Origin: Anaerolineae bacterium
GTDB lineage: Bacteria; Chloroflexota; Anaerolineae; 4572-78; J111
Direction of reading: 5' to 3'
Length of the DNA stretch: 23,175 nucleotides
NCBI GenBank assembly: GCA_020433835.1
Contig: JAGRBY010000039.1
Location: forward strand, 1-23,175
In this document: in pieces, positions 9,501 through 16,621 of the stretch
Position numbering within the stretch: position 1 is the first letter of the stretch
Layout of the letters: the number at the start of each line of letters is the position of its first letter
Translations under genes and position numbers: made by a program
Notes under the pieces: model-generated
The model's database searches: none
Told to the model about the DNA's origin: nothing
The model's input: the letters and a program-made list of their open reading frames with translations, nothing else

Positions 9501-10226
9501 AAGTCAGAATTTTTGACGAGTATGAGTCATGAGCTCCGTACGCCTTTAAACTCAATTATCGGCTTTGCTGATGTTTTACTACAAGGTATCGATGGTGATC
9601 TGCCGGATATGGCTGTCAACGACATTAGACTAATTCATAACAGTGGTCAACATCTTCTTGCCTTAATTAACGATATTCTCGATCTGTCTAAGATCGAAGC
9701 GGGCAAGATGGAACTGGTTCGCGAGTCGCTTGATATCGCCGAGTCAATTACCGACGTTCTAGCAGCATCCAATTCGCTCGTTAAAGATAAACCTGTAGAA
9801 ATTTTGGTCAACCGCCCTGATGAATTGCCTCTTGTTTATGCCGACAAACTGCGACTCAACCAAATTTTACTCAACCTGGTGAGTAATGCTGCTAAATTTA
9901 CCCATGAAGGCTCAATTACCATTAGAGCAAAAGTAGATGATGAAAATCCAGACAGAATGCATATTTCTGTTATTGATACCGGCATTGGTATCCCTAAAGA
10001 TAAACAGAATTCTATTTTTGACCGATTTCGACAAGCGGATGGTACAACAACGAGAAAATATGGGGGAACTGGTTTGGGATTAGCTATTTCGATGAATTTG
10101 ACAGAGATGCATGGTGGGGAGCTTAAAGTTAAAAGCGAAATTGATGTTGGCTCGGAATTCTATTTCACGATTCCTCTAGCCGATAGTATTGTTGATCAAG
10201 TCGAGATTAACCCTTTTGAACAATAA
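6540..10226 (+). CDS. Sodium/solute symporter-type (SLC5) sensor histidine kinase with STAC and GAF domains
   Basis: 1228 aa, CbrA-like architecture. Residues 1-515 form an SSS/PutP-like transporter with about 13 helices; typical signatures are SWTFYGSVG, IYLGP and GGFSAATGMVIVSAM. A STAC-type helical domain follows (about 550-625, LAGSIGAAAAYQSF), then a coiled coil (625-680), GAF (680-840), headless GAF (850-975) and a complete kinase core. The H-box is MSHELRTPLNSI with phospho-acceptor His997, then N-box (LLNLVSNAAKF), G1 (DTGIGIP), F-box (IFDRFRQ) and G2 (YGGTGLGLAIS). It has no receiver of its own. It is the only kinase in the cluster, so it is the natural phosphodonor for the three receivers downstream. 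The transported or sensed solute is unknown; family relatives handle amino acids or organic acids. It is translationally coupled to the small protein at 6308. Confidence 0.93.
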   Translation: MFSSWLVLSLIGLYVGLLFIVALWIERGSPQGRRFAENPWVYSFALAVYCTSWTFYGSVGSAASSGMLFLTIYLGPTLAIILWWFGLRKLVRIKSTQRITSIADFISARYGKSQPLAAIASIIAIIGATPYIALQLKAISSTFTLITNQGTASTIWLSNNVGPMVVILMIIFTILFGVRRLDPTERHQGVVMTLAIESVVKLIAFLAAGIFVTFFLYNGFDDLISQLSISPFNDMVSRGGQDISSYLTWMSYLILAMSAIMFLPRQFHVAVIENSNEKNIRTAMWIFPLYLFLINIFVVPIAAGGLLQGYSIQEADTFVLTLPLHHGQPWLALLVFIGGFSAATGMVIVSAMTLATMFTNHLLLPFIEQVSKLSFLRQYLLQARWLAVIAILITSYLFEQTIGESYTLVNMGIISFAAVLQFAPSIVGGLYWRRANQSGAILGLVSGFLIWFYTLLLPSFIKSGWFATTLLEEGPWGIALLKPEQLLGLVGLAPVAHTVFWTMLFNISLFILCSLYFEQTEEEKRITDTFVDALTVTTRFTSHTVGIPNIDLAGKLKIIRSLLSQYLIKTEVTSIIEKCLNTTELKGKTKVTIVQLANLSREVEKYLAGSIGAAAAYQSFRRIELFSQQESDYLLKTYNEVLADLKISPQELRERINYYRERDTLIAEQAKILEKRISERTRVFDVSAKISRQLTSILELGELLQLSVDLLQAEFDYYHTHIYLVDEETGNLVIAEGTGEVAKKLKSKGHWLGDGQGIVGTVASTKRPFKSNDVDNVLNFIRNPLLPNTKSELAVPLLKGNQVLGVLDIQSDELGRFSDEDVTMMQSVANQIAIAVDNARLLTQIQTALQEVERLNRRLTRDGWDQALDHVSAVGYQYSQGLSTALTPTSDAWMAPMKEVVAKKASVKQSRPGNGHPSEVELAVPLVLRNEVIGMLGVKREETSDWDEEEISAVEAVADQVSRALENARLAKEQERTIEQLKEVDRLKSEFLTSMSHELRTPLNSIIGFADVLLQGIDGDLPDMAVNDIRLIHNSGQHLLALINDILDLSKIEAGKMELVRESLDIAESITDVLAASNSLVKDKPVEILVNRPDELPLVYADKLRLNQILLNLVSNAAKFTHEGSITIRAKVDDENPDRMHISVIDTGIGIPKDKQNSIFDRFRQADGTTTRKYGGTGLGLAISMNLTEMHGGELKVKSEIDVGSEFYFTIPLADSIVDQVEINPFEQ

Positions 10227-10263
10227 TAACGTTTATAAATCTTTAGAATATTTATCTGGAATA

Positions 10264-12408
10264 ATGAAATCTTATATTATTAAAGTTCAATGTTTGGAAT
10301 GTAACCATGAAATGTCGTTTTATCCGGGGTTGGATAAATGCCCTGAATGCAGCGGCGTTTGGTTAGATGCTCAGTATGATTACGATGCAGTAGCCAAAAT
10401 CTGGCAGAATGGGATATATCGACGTGGGTACTCTTTATGGCGTTATATAGAATTGCTGCCTATTCTCGATGCCGAACACCTAAATACAATGGGCGAAGGG
10501 TATACACCTTTAACGAGAGCGACAAAGATCCAAAATAGATTAGGCCATCCATCTATTTTTATCAAGGATGAGCGTCAATCACCAACCAGTTCGTTTAAAG
10601 ATAGACAAGCAGCTGTAGCCACTACAGCGATGAAACAAGCCAACATTCAAGAATGTGTTTTAGCCTCAACCGGCAATGCGGCGGCTGCCTATGCTTCCTA
10701 TTGTGCACGAGCAGATATTAAACTCTGGATATTCTTAACAAGTATGGTGCCTGCCGCAAAGATGCGTGAAGCGGCTTTATATGGAGCAGAAGTTGTTAAA
10801 GTAGCGGGTACCTATGATCAAGCCAAGAAAGTTGCTGCCGATTTTGCCACCCATAGAGGAATCCATTTTGATAAAGGAGCCAAGGCTATTCCCGGCAAGG
10901 AAAGTATGAAGACTGTAGCTTTTGAAATTGCCGAGGAACTAGCCCGGCAGATGGGTTTTCAAACGCAATGGCAAGCCCCAGATTGGTACATTCAAGCCGT
11001 TAGCGGTGGTATTGGGCCTATTGGTGTGCAAAAAGGCTTTGAAGAACTGTACAAAATGGGATTGATCGACCGTATTCCTAAAATTGGAGTTGTGCAAGTG
11101 GCCGGATGTTCGCCGATGGTGCGGGCTTATTCGGCTGGTAAACCCACTGCCGATCCGGTTGTACCGGAAACGCGTATTACAGTACTATCGACTGGGGCAC
11201 CGGGGTTGGGTTATGAACTGCTTTTCAAAGCCAACCAAACTTATGGTGGGCATATGTTGAGTGTAACCGACGATGAAGCTTTTGAATCGATGCGCTTACT
11301 AGCTCAAACGGAAGGGTACTCGGTGGAGCCGGCTACGGCTGTCGCTTTTGCCGGGTTAGATAAATTGATTGCTCAAGGAATTATAAAACCTGATGAGACA
11401 GTTGTTGTTAACTGCTCGGGCCATACATTCCCCGTAGAAAAGCACATTATGGACGAAGAGAACCTGTTGGACGTACAGTTGTCAGGTTCAAAGGAATCAG
11501 CAGCAACTGTTCCTGTTGATGGTTTAGGTGCGGCACTCAAACGATTAGATGAACAGGTCACAACAATTGTTGTTATTGATGATAATCCCATGGATAGCCG
11601 TCTTATACGTAGATTATTACAAGCTAAAAAGCCATACCGCGTTTTTGAAGCGAATACGGCGTTAGAAGGATTAAAGATAATTCGAGATCGATTGCCTGAT
11701 CTCGTCGTTAGTGACCTGACAATGCCGGAAATGGATGGCTTTGCATTGTTGCAAGAGCTTAAAAGCGATCCGTTTACGGCTAACATTCCGGTTATTATTG
11801 TTTCTGCTAAAGACTTAACAAAAGATGATGAACAACGATTGGCCGGACAAACGTCTTCAGTTTGGATGAAAGGTTCTTTCTCTACCCAAGATCTCGTAGA
11901 ACATGTTGTTGATACGTTATCAGGTACAGAACCAGAGCAAACCACCAATACACACGAGCGAACCAAAACAAAAGAATTGGTAATTCCTCCAAATAAGCCG
12001 ACCAGTAATTCAATTGCTGACTCGCTTCAGTTAAAGAAAGTTGTTTTGATTGAGGACAATGCGGTTGATGCTCGCCTTATCAGTCGAATTTTACAGATGA
12101 AGCTGCGTGTATCTATAACCCAAGTCACCGATGCTCAAAATGCTATTGAGGTTATAAAAGAGGAAAAACCTCATCTTATTACGCTTGATTTAAATATGCC
12201 GAATAAAAGCGGCTTTCAAATTTTAGAAGACTTAAAAAATAATAAGGAATTAGATAGTATTCCCGTTATTGTGATCACATCGCAGGTTCTATCTGACGCA
12301 GAAAAAGATTTGCTGGCTCGTAACGATGTGCGTTCCGTTTGGCAAAAAGGCGATATAAATCGCGAAAAGTTAATTGCTCATGTTGAGTCTGAGTTGCAAT
12401 ATTTATAA
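10264..12408 (+). CDS. Threonine-synthase-like PLP enzyme fused to two receiver (REC) domains
   Basis: 714 aa from ATG 10264. The frame extends up to a TTG at 10189 inside the kinase gene, but homology-like sequence begins at MKSYIIKVQCLEC. The N-terminus is a zinc ribbon (Cys10, Cys13, Cys26, Cys29), as in many threonine synthases. Residues about 75-395 are a fold-type II PLP domain: Schiff-base lysine in SFKDRQ (Lys112), PLP-contacting STGNA (Asn138), phosphate-binding SGGIGPIG (247-254), EPATAVAFAGL, and NCSGHTF near the end. REC1 (about 434-552) has Asp439/Asp440, phospho-acceptor Asp484, Ser514 and Lys536. REC2 (about 591-714) has Glu597/Asp598, Asp642, Thr672 and Lys695. All key residues are intact in both, so phosphorylation by the kinase 37 nt upstream could gate a metabolic reaction. 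The substrate may be phosphohomoserine or another beta/gamma-substituted amino acid; it cannot be fixed from sequence. Confidence 0.93.
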   Translation: MKSYIIKVQCLECNHEMSFYPGLDKCPECSGVWLDAQYDYDAVAKIWQNGIYRRGYSLWRYIELLPILDAEHLNTMGEGYTPLTRATKIQNRLGHPSIFIKDERQSPTSSFKDRQAAVATTAMKQANIQECVLASTGNAAAAYASYCARADIKLWIFLTSMVPAAKMREAALYGAEVVKVAGTYDQAKKVAADFATHRGIHFDKGAKAIPGKESMKTVAFEIAEELARQMGFQTQWQAPDWYIQAVSGGIGPIGVQKGFEELYKMGLIDRIPKIGVVQVAGCSPMVRAYSAGKPTADPVVPETRITVLSTGAPGLGYELLFKANQTYGGHMLSVTDDEAFESMRLLAQTEGYSVEPATAVAFAGLDKLIAQGIIKPDETVVVNCSGHTFPVEKHIMDEENLLDVQLSGSKESAATVPVDGLGAALKRLDEQVTTIVVIDDNPMDSRLIRRLLQAKKPYRVFEANTALEGLKIIRDRLPDLVVSDLTMPEMDGFALLQELKSDPFTANIPVIIVSAKDLTKDDEQRLAGQTSSVWMKGSFSTQDLVEHVVDTLSGTEPEQTTNTHERTKTKELVIPPNKPTSNSIADSLQLKKVVLIEDNAVDARLISRILQMKLRVSITQVTDAQNAIEVIKEEKPHLITLDLNMPNKSGFQILEDLKNNKELDSIPVIVITSQVLSDAEKDLLARNDVRSVWQKGDINREKLIAHVESELQYL

Positions 12409-12420
12409 GAAAATGTAAAA

Positions 12421-12440
12421 ATTAAGAGTGGGATCTTAAT
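12421..12440. other. AT-rich perfect inverted repeat after the PLP-REC gene
   Basis: ATTAAGA (12421-12427), loop GTGGGA, TCTTAAT (12434-12440). It starts 13 nt after the stop codon and lacks a clear U-tract. It may be a weak processing or termination signal, or an operator. The rest of the 133-nt gap holds only the ribosome site of the next gene. Confidence 0.3.
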
Positions 12441-12541
12441 AAACTAGCACCAAACAGTAAACTCCAAACACGATCATTTCACAAGTATGAGAACAAGGAC
12501 ACCACTACAATTTACAATTATGCGCTGGGAGGTCTATTGAC

Positions 12542-12922
12542 ATGTTGATATTGTATGTAGAAGATAATTTTGAAAATAAACTATTTGTTCGGAGGGTCAT
12601 CGAGTCGATGGGGCATGAAATGGTAGAAGCCGAAACAGGCCTCGATAGCTTGATGTTAGCCGAAGAACGAAAACCAGATTTAGTGCTTATGGACGTAAAC
12701 ATCCCCGGCATGGACGGTTTGGAAACAACCGCCAAGTTTAGAGAAAGCCCTCACTTAGCCGATATCCCTATTATTGCTCTTACCGCTAACGCAATGAAAG
12801 GCGATAGAGAAAGATGTTTGGCTGCCGGCTGTAATGGGTATATGCAAAAACCCGTTGGGGTTTCTGACTTACGCCGAGAGATAGAACATTATGCCAAACA
12901 ATCTCAATTAGCTAGTAAATAG
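12542..12922 (+). CDS. Single-domain response regulator (CheY/DivK type)
   Basis: 126 aa, just one receiver domain with no output domain. Acidic pocket Glu7/Asp8, phospho-acceptor Asp51 in LVLMDVNIPGMDG, Thr81 in ALTANAM, and Lys103 in MQKPVG are all present, so it should accept phosphate. The strong ribosome site GGGAGG (12527-12532) sits 9 nt before the ATG. Its VEDNFENKLFVRR opening is typical of DivK-like and hybrid-kinase receivers. As the last gene of the sensory cluster it may act as a phosphate sink or shuttle that competes with the receivers on the PLP enzyme, or it may signal to a distant partner. The role is inferred from position. Confidence 0.92.
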   Translation: MLILYVEDNFENKLFVRRVIESMGHEMVEAETGLDSLMLAEERKPDLVLMDVNIPGMDGLETTAKFRESPHLADIPIIALTANAMKGDRERCLAAGCNGYMQKPVGVSDLRREIEHYAKQSQLASK

Positions 12923-13020
12923 TAAGGGCATGTTTGCTTCTTGCTGAGCTAAGTTTATTAATATTGTATAGCTCTAATGCTATAAGTAGTATGATAATCT
13001 TTTATAGTTCGAGACTTCTG

Positions 13021-13053
13021 TTAAGAGAGCCACCGGTTAGGTGGCTTTCTTAA
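13021..13053. terminator. Strong bidirectional intrinsic terminator
   Basis: The left arm TTAAGAGAGCCACC (13021-13034) pairs with GGTGGCTTTCTTAA (13040-13053) across a 5-nt loop; 13 of 14 pairs are Watson-Crick and one is G-T. The arm edges are A-rich and T-rich, so it could work in both directions. It closes the sensory cluster before the promoter at 13068. Confidence 0.8.
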
Positions 13054-13067
13054 ATTTAAATTTAAAG

Positions 13068-13096
13068 GTGGCAACAATCTTTATTTATGGTATAAT
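13068..13096 (+). promoter_or_regulatory. Sigma-A/sigma-70-type promoter with extended -10
   Basis: The -10 TATAAT (13091-13096) is a perfect match, and TG at 13088-13089 gives the extended TGnTATAAT form. The -35 candidate GTGGCA (13068-13073) is 4 of 6 at a 17-nt spacing. It would start transcription near 13103, leaving a leader of about 80 nt before the ATG at 13182. Confidence 0.75.
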
Positions 13097-13181
13097 GGAT
13101 AGTGTCTTAACATAATTTTTTCTTGTATCATCGCTAGTATGATCTGTGCATGCTTGTTTTTTCGGGAGGGAGTATTTGTGA

Positions 13182-14936
13182 ATGGCAAAAAGTAAACGAG
13201 CGAGTATAAAAGATAAAAGCCCCGAGTCTCTAGGGATGACACAGAAAAAAAATAAGGGTATTGACCTGCTCTTTGGTGGTGCTGTGAACAAAGAAGACTT
13301 TGATACGGATAATCAGGCCGAAGTAGAAGAAGATACTGTAGCATTAAATACACCAAATAGCGATGATACAATAGATATGAATAACCAGGCTAACGATAGA
13401 TTAGTTGATGAGCTTGGTTTGCCTGTGGCGTTAGAGGCACCCCCTGATGATTTAATCTTAGCCTCAGCCCCCGTTACCTCCACTTCCCAAACTGAAGAAG
13501 TCAATTTTGACCTTTCCAATTCCCCCTTTGCCTATCCTGAGATAACAGCGATCAGCGATAATGCCACGGATGATGCAAATGATCTATCTGGTCTTATAGA
13601 AGAGAGTTCAATAACACTGGAGGGAGTAACCTTGTCAGGTTCAGAAGAAAAAGATAACGTATCTGGTAGTGCAGATGCCGGTAATGTAGCTGAGAAAGAT
13701 ATATCGATGCTTACAGCCCAAAATGTAACCGGTATAGCGCCACCTTCTCCGCCACAAGCTGATAACATTTCAAACAATATAGATACAGAAGTAGCAGATA
13801 TGCCTACAGTGGATGATATTAATGACCTGTCCGGATTGGTTGTAGAAGAAACTGGAACGATTCCTCATACACCGCCACCTCCTGTTTCTACTCCGCCATC
13901 TGTCTCAACAGATTTTAGCACGTCTGTTACATATACGCCCCCTCCTGTGTCAAATACATCAGTGGGTACGGCGGCACATTCTCCTTATTCAGGGCTACCC
14001 ATTGACCAAGCTCCCGCCGGAGTAATTAATGCTCTGAGCACTTTTGCTGAAGCCGTGCCTGTAACCCGTGAAAGCTTTAGACCCCAAGATGAATTTGCTG
14101 AAGTAGGCGATCATGTGCTCTCTGTAAGTGAGTTTCATGCAGCCGAAAGAGATGCAGCACTTTCAGAAAAAATAATCAATTATGTTGGGGCAGAACGTAG
14201 AGATAAACTTTTTAATGAAGTGGAAGCCCTTTATACAGCCATTGCCAAAGAGCTAAGCGGTAATAAAAAAGATGCCAACTTTGCTCTCGATACGCTGCGG
14301 CAAGCCCACAATCTTATTTTAGAAGATCCTCGCGAATATGATGAAGCCTTCTATCGCGTGGCTATTGTAAAAACAATGCTTGATCGTAAAACCAACTTGC
14401 AGCGATGGTCATACACATGGGGGTTGTTCGTACTATTTTACGGTATCGCTTGGTTGGTATTATGTATGGTTGGCTACTTTTTGCCCATCGACATGGCACA
14501 ATTACAAGAAAGTACGGTTAGTTCGGTCGCCCTTCAAGCGTGGTTTTCTGGTCTGGCCGGCGGTATTGGTGGAGCTGTCGCTATTTTATGGACACTTTAC
14601 TATCGTGTGTCGGTTAAGCAAGATTTCGATCGGCAATATTTAATGTGGTATATGGTCAAACCAATTTTAGGGTTTGTTCTTGGTCTTGTTATGTATTTCT
14701 TGCTTATTGCGGCAAGCTCAATGTTTGGAAATGCGGGAACAACCCCTGGCTTCGATACTTCTACAGGCATAGCCTTATCGATATTCTTTGGCTTTGTTGC
14801 CGGTTTCCGACAAGACAATGTCTATGACTGGATCTACGTCATCATCAAAGCTATTTCACCCAAGGCAACACCAGAGTCGCAGAGTAAAACACCGCTAATA
14901 CCATACGATTTGCAAGAAGAAGTAAAAGAAAGTTAA
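13182..14936 (+). CDS. Uncharacterised four-helix membrane protein with long acidic, disordered N-terminus
   Basis: 584 aa; family not recognised. Residues 1 to about 330 are low-complexity, acidic, and Pro/Thr/Ser-rich toward 230-290, with a repeated NDLSGL(I/V)xE motif at residues 133 and 214. Residues about 340-405 form amphipathic helices resembling a small helical repeat (LYTAIAKEL...AHNLILEDPREYDEA). Four hydrophobic segments follow at about 411-433, 450-476, 486-515 and 528-556, with AGGIGGAVAILW and GFVAGFRQDN as the most distinctive stretches. The C-terminal 240 residues are paralogous to the protein at 15069. Ribosome site GGGAGGG (13164-13170). It has its own promoter upstream and a terminator downstream, so it is probably monocistronic. 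The disordered cytoplasmic arm suggests a docking or scaffold role, but this is inference. Confidence 0.85.
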   Translation: MAKSKRASIKDKSPESLGMTQKKNKGIDLLFGGAVNKEDFDTDNQAEVEEDTVALNTPNSDDTIDMNNQANDRLVDELGLPVALEAPPDDLILASAPVTSTSQTEEVNFDLSNSPFAYPEITAISDNATDDANDLSGLIEESSITLEGVTLSGSEEKDNVSGSADAGNVAEKDISMLTAQNVTGIAPPSPPQADNISNNIDTEVADMPTVDDINDLSGLVVEETGTIPHTPPPPVSTPPSVSTDFSTSVTYTPPPVSNTSVGTAAHSPYSGLPIDQAPAGVINALSTFAEAVPVTRESFRPQDEFAEVGDHVLSVSEFHAAERDAALSEKIINYVGAERRDKLFNEVEALYTAIAKELSGNKKDANFALDTLRQAHNLILEDPREYDEAFYRVAIVKTMLDRKTNLQRWSYTWGLFVLFYGIAWLVLCMVGYFLPIDMAQLQESTVSSVALQAWFSGLAGGIGGAVAILWTLYYRVSVKQDFDRQYLMWYMVKPILGFVLGLVMYFLLIAASSMFGNAGTTPGFDTSTGIALSIFFGFVAGFRQDNVYDWIYVIIKAISPKATPESQSKTPLIPYDLQEEVKES

Positions 14937-14991
14937 TTCTATTATCCTTGTAATCAAATACAAATTTTGTTCTCTTTCTCTAAATTCACAG

Positions 14992-15023
14992 CGCTCACAG
15001 GTAACGGTCTGTGAGCGATTTTT
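14992..15023 (+). terminator. Intrinsic terminator after the 584-aa membrane protein
   Basis: CGCTCACAG (14992-15000) and CTGTGAGCG (15009-15017) form a perfect 9-bp stem with an 8-nt loop, followed by ATTTTT. It separates the two paralogous membrane-protein genes. Confidence 0.88.
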
Positions 15024-15068
15024 CTAAACCGGTGTCGATATGAACGGCGCGAGTTTGACGACAAAATC

Positions 15069-15893
15069 ATGAGCGAAAAGCCATATACTTCTGACCACGA
15101 GATTTTGCCCGAAGACATTCTTACAAAACAGCCCTCTTTACATCTTACTATTAATAAAAAAGATGCAGTAGAGCTTGATCCCGCATTGGCGGAACAACTT
15201 GAGTCGTATACTAGCCGTGAAAGACAGCAATATCTTGACCAACAAGTTGAAACGCTCTATGAACAGGTGATAAAAGAGTTAAACCACTTTCCGGCAGATG
15301 TCTCTCTGGCGCTCAAAAAATTAAATAAGGCCCACGGCTTGGTATTAGAAAAACCGGAACAGTACAACGCGGCCCTCAATGAAGTGGCTGAAGTCAAAAT
15401 GATGATTATCGAAAAACGGATGCGCCGTCAATGGGCCTATACGTGGGGCCTAATGGTCTTTTTCTACGCCGTTATTTGGTTTGTCATTCTGGCTATGGGC
15501 TTTTTTGTCGATCTGAAGAGATTGTCTGAAGGCTTAATTTATATTGCGGAAGGATATACCACTATTTGGTATGTCGCATTAGCCGGCGGCTTAGGGGGAG
15601 TAGTTGCCGTTTTGTATGATCTCTCTGAAGATATGAGTAAAAACCAGTTCGAGCGGCAAAAAGTGATGCTTTATTTGATACATCCCGTGACGGGCCTTAT
15701 CTTAGGCGTCCTCATGTTTTTCGTCGCAAATACTGGTTTTTTAGTTTTTGGCAACGCAACGCTGGGTGTGGAAAGTAGAAACTTTTCATCACCACAAATT
15801 TTGTTAATTGTGTTAGCCTGGCTGGCCGGTTTTAGGCAGTTAGATATTTATCAGCTTATCGATCAAATATTGGCCCGCGTGTTACCCAAATAA
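15069..15893 (+). CDS. Uncharacterised four-helix membrane protein, short paralogue of the 584-aa neighbour
   Basis: 274 aa; family not recognised. It has a short soluble N-terminus, then a helical segment (LYEQVIKEL...AHGLVLEKPEQYNAA) and four hydrophobic segments. These align with the C-terminal 240 residues of the protein at 13182: shared YTWGL, AGG(I/L)GG, M-Y/P-G-LG-M-F spacing and AGFRQ close to the C-terminus. It lacks the long acidic arm of its neighbour, so the pair may assemble as core and armed subunits (inference). The ATG at 15069 has only a weak ribosome site. The terminator lies 45 nt upstream, so it needs readthrough or a promoter in that short gap, and I do not see a convincing one. 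The next gene follows after 28 nt, likely co-transcribed. Confidence 0.85.
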   Translation: MSEKPYTSDHEILPEDILTKQPSLHLTINKKDAVELDPALAEQLESYTSRERQQYLDQQVETLYEQVIKELNHFPADVSLALKKLNKAHGLVLEKPEQYNAALNEVAEVKMMIIEKRMRRQWAYTWGLMVFFYAVIWFVILAMGFFVDLKRLSEGLIYIAEGYTTIWYVALAGGLGGVVAVLYDLSEDMSKNQFERQKVMLYLIHPVTGLILGVLMFFVANTGFLVFGNATLGVESRNFSSPQILLIVLAWLAGFRQLDIYQLIDQILARVLPK

Positions 15894-15921
15894 AACATTT
15901 GACACCCTATGGAGGTAAAAC

Positions 15922-16371
15922 ATGGAAACTACGCAACTTAAAGAAGGACAAATTTATCTATTGGACGGCAGTATGTTGGTAGAGGCTGCCTTCAATGATA
16001 ATACCGGGCTTTGGCAGCTTCACGAACCGGAAGATCGCTCCAGTTGGTTGGTGTCACCCAACGGCAAACTGTTGGGTATGCAGTTTGATGTTGCTCGCGA
16101 TGTCTGGCTGCTTGAACCCGAGCCCGATGTCTGGACCACCGGCAACCTATCCGAAGCCGACAAAAACGCACCACGATTGCCAAAACTTCTGCGCCAGGTT
16201 GAACACGTTGCCGAAGAGCAGCATGGTGGGCAGCTTGTATTAATGCGTGTTAGCACCGGCTGGAAAGCCATGTTTGGCAGCCCCAACCTGGATAGCCCAG
16301 AAGGCCAGCATGAAGTACAAAAACTCAAAACCTACGAGACCCTGTACGAAGCAATTCAGTCTTTGATGTAA
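15922..16371 (+). CDS. Small W-rich soluble protein of unknown function
   Basis: 149 aa; family not recognised. No signal peptide or membrane segment. The first half is rich in Trp and short beta-strand-like pieces with a repeating W-L pattern (GLWQLHEPED, SWLVSPNGK, DVWLLEPEPD, VWTTGN), which suggests a small beta-sandwich or repeat. The second half (about 90-149) reads as a separate small alpha/beta unit (LVLMRVSTGWKAMFG...YETLYEAIQSLM). The strong ribosome site GGAGG (15911-15915) is 6 nt before the ATG, and the gene is 28 nt after the membrane protein stop, so the two are probably one operon. A clear terminator follows. Confidence 0.85.
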   Translation: METTQLKEGQIYLLDGSMLVEAAFNDNTGLWQLHEPEDRSSWLVSPNGKLLGMQFDVARDVWLLEPEPDVWTTGNLSEADKNAPRLPKLLRQVEHVAEEQHGGQLVLMRVSTGWKAMFGSPNLDSPEGQHEVQKLKTYETLYEAIQSLM

Positions 16372-16412
16372 ACAAAACGGGCCACGATCGAGCAAACATT
16401 TTTCATACATGA

Positions 16413-16440
16413 AGTCGAGGTAATCTCCTCGGCTTTTTTA
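16413..16440 (+). terminator. Intrinsic terminator
   Basis: AGTCGAGG (16413-16420) pairs with CCTCGGCT (16427-16434) with one G-T pair and a 6-nt loop, followed by TTTTTA. It ends the 15069-16371 operon. Confidence 0.87.
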
Positions 16441-16621
16441 TTGAGCGGCATCGCTTTATTATTTGATACCAGTTAGGCAACCGACTTGATTTATGTTATA
16501 TTTAAACGACTTAAATTACAGTTTTGTATTGTACGACCTTAGAGCCGATGCCTCGTTTGAGGCCATAGAGATTATCCGACTCTGAAACAACAACAAACTC
16601 AAAAGCTGGAGGTATTTTGTA

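Noticed and set aside
10189..10263. Upstream TTG start of the PLP-REC protein, overlapping the kinase gene
   Set aside because: The 25 extra residues have no homology-like character and the zinc ribbon begins right after ATG 10264.
11373..11966. 197-aa minus-strand open frame
   Set aside because: It is fully antisense to the receiver part of the PLP-REC protein, which has all catalytic motifs in its own frame. The antisense product has no recognisable domain.
12967..12984. TATAGC/GCTATA inverted repeat
   Set aside because: Only 6 bp and AT-rich; expected by chance, and the strong terminator 40 nt later explains the region.
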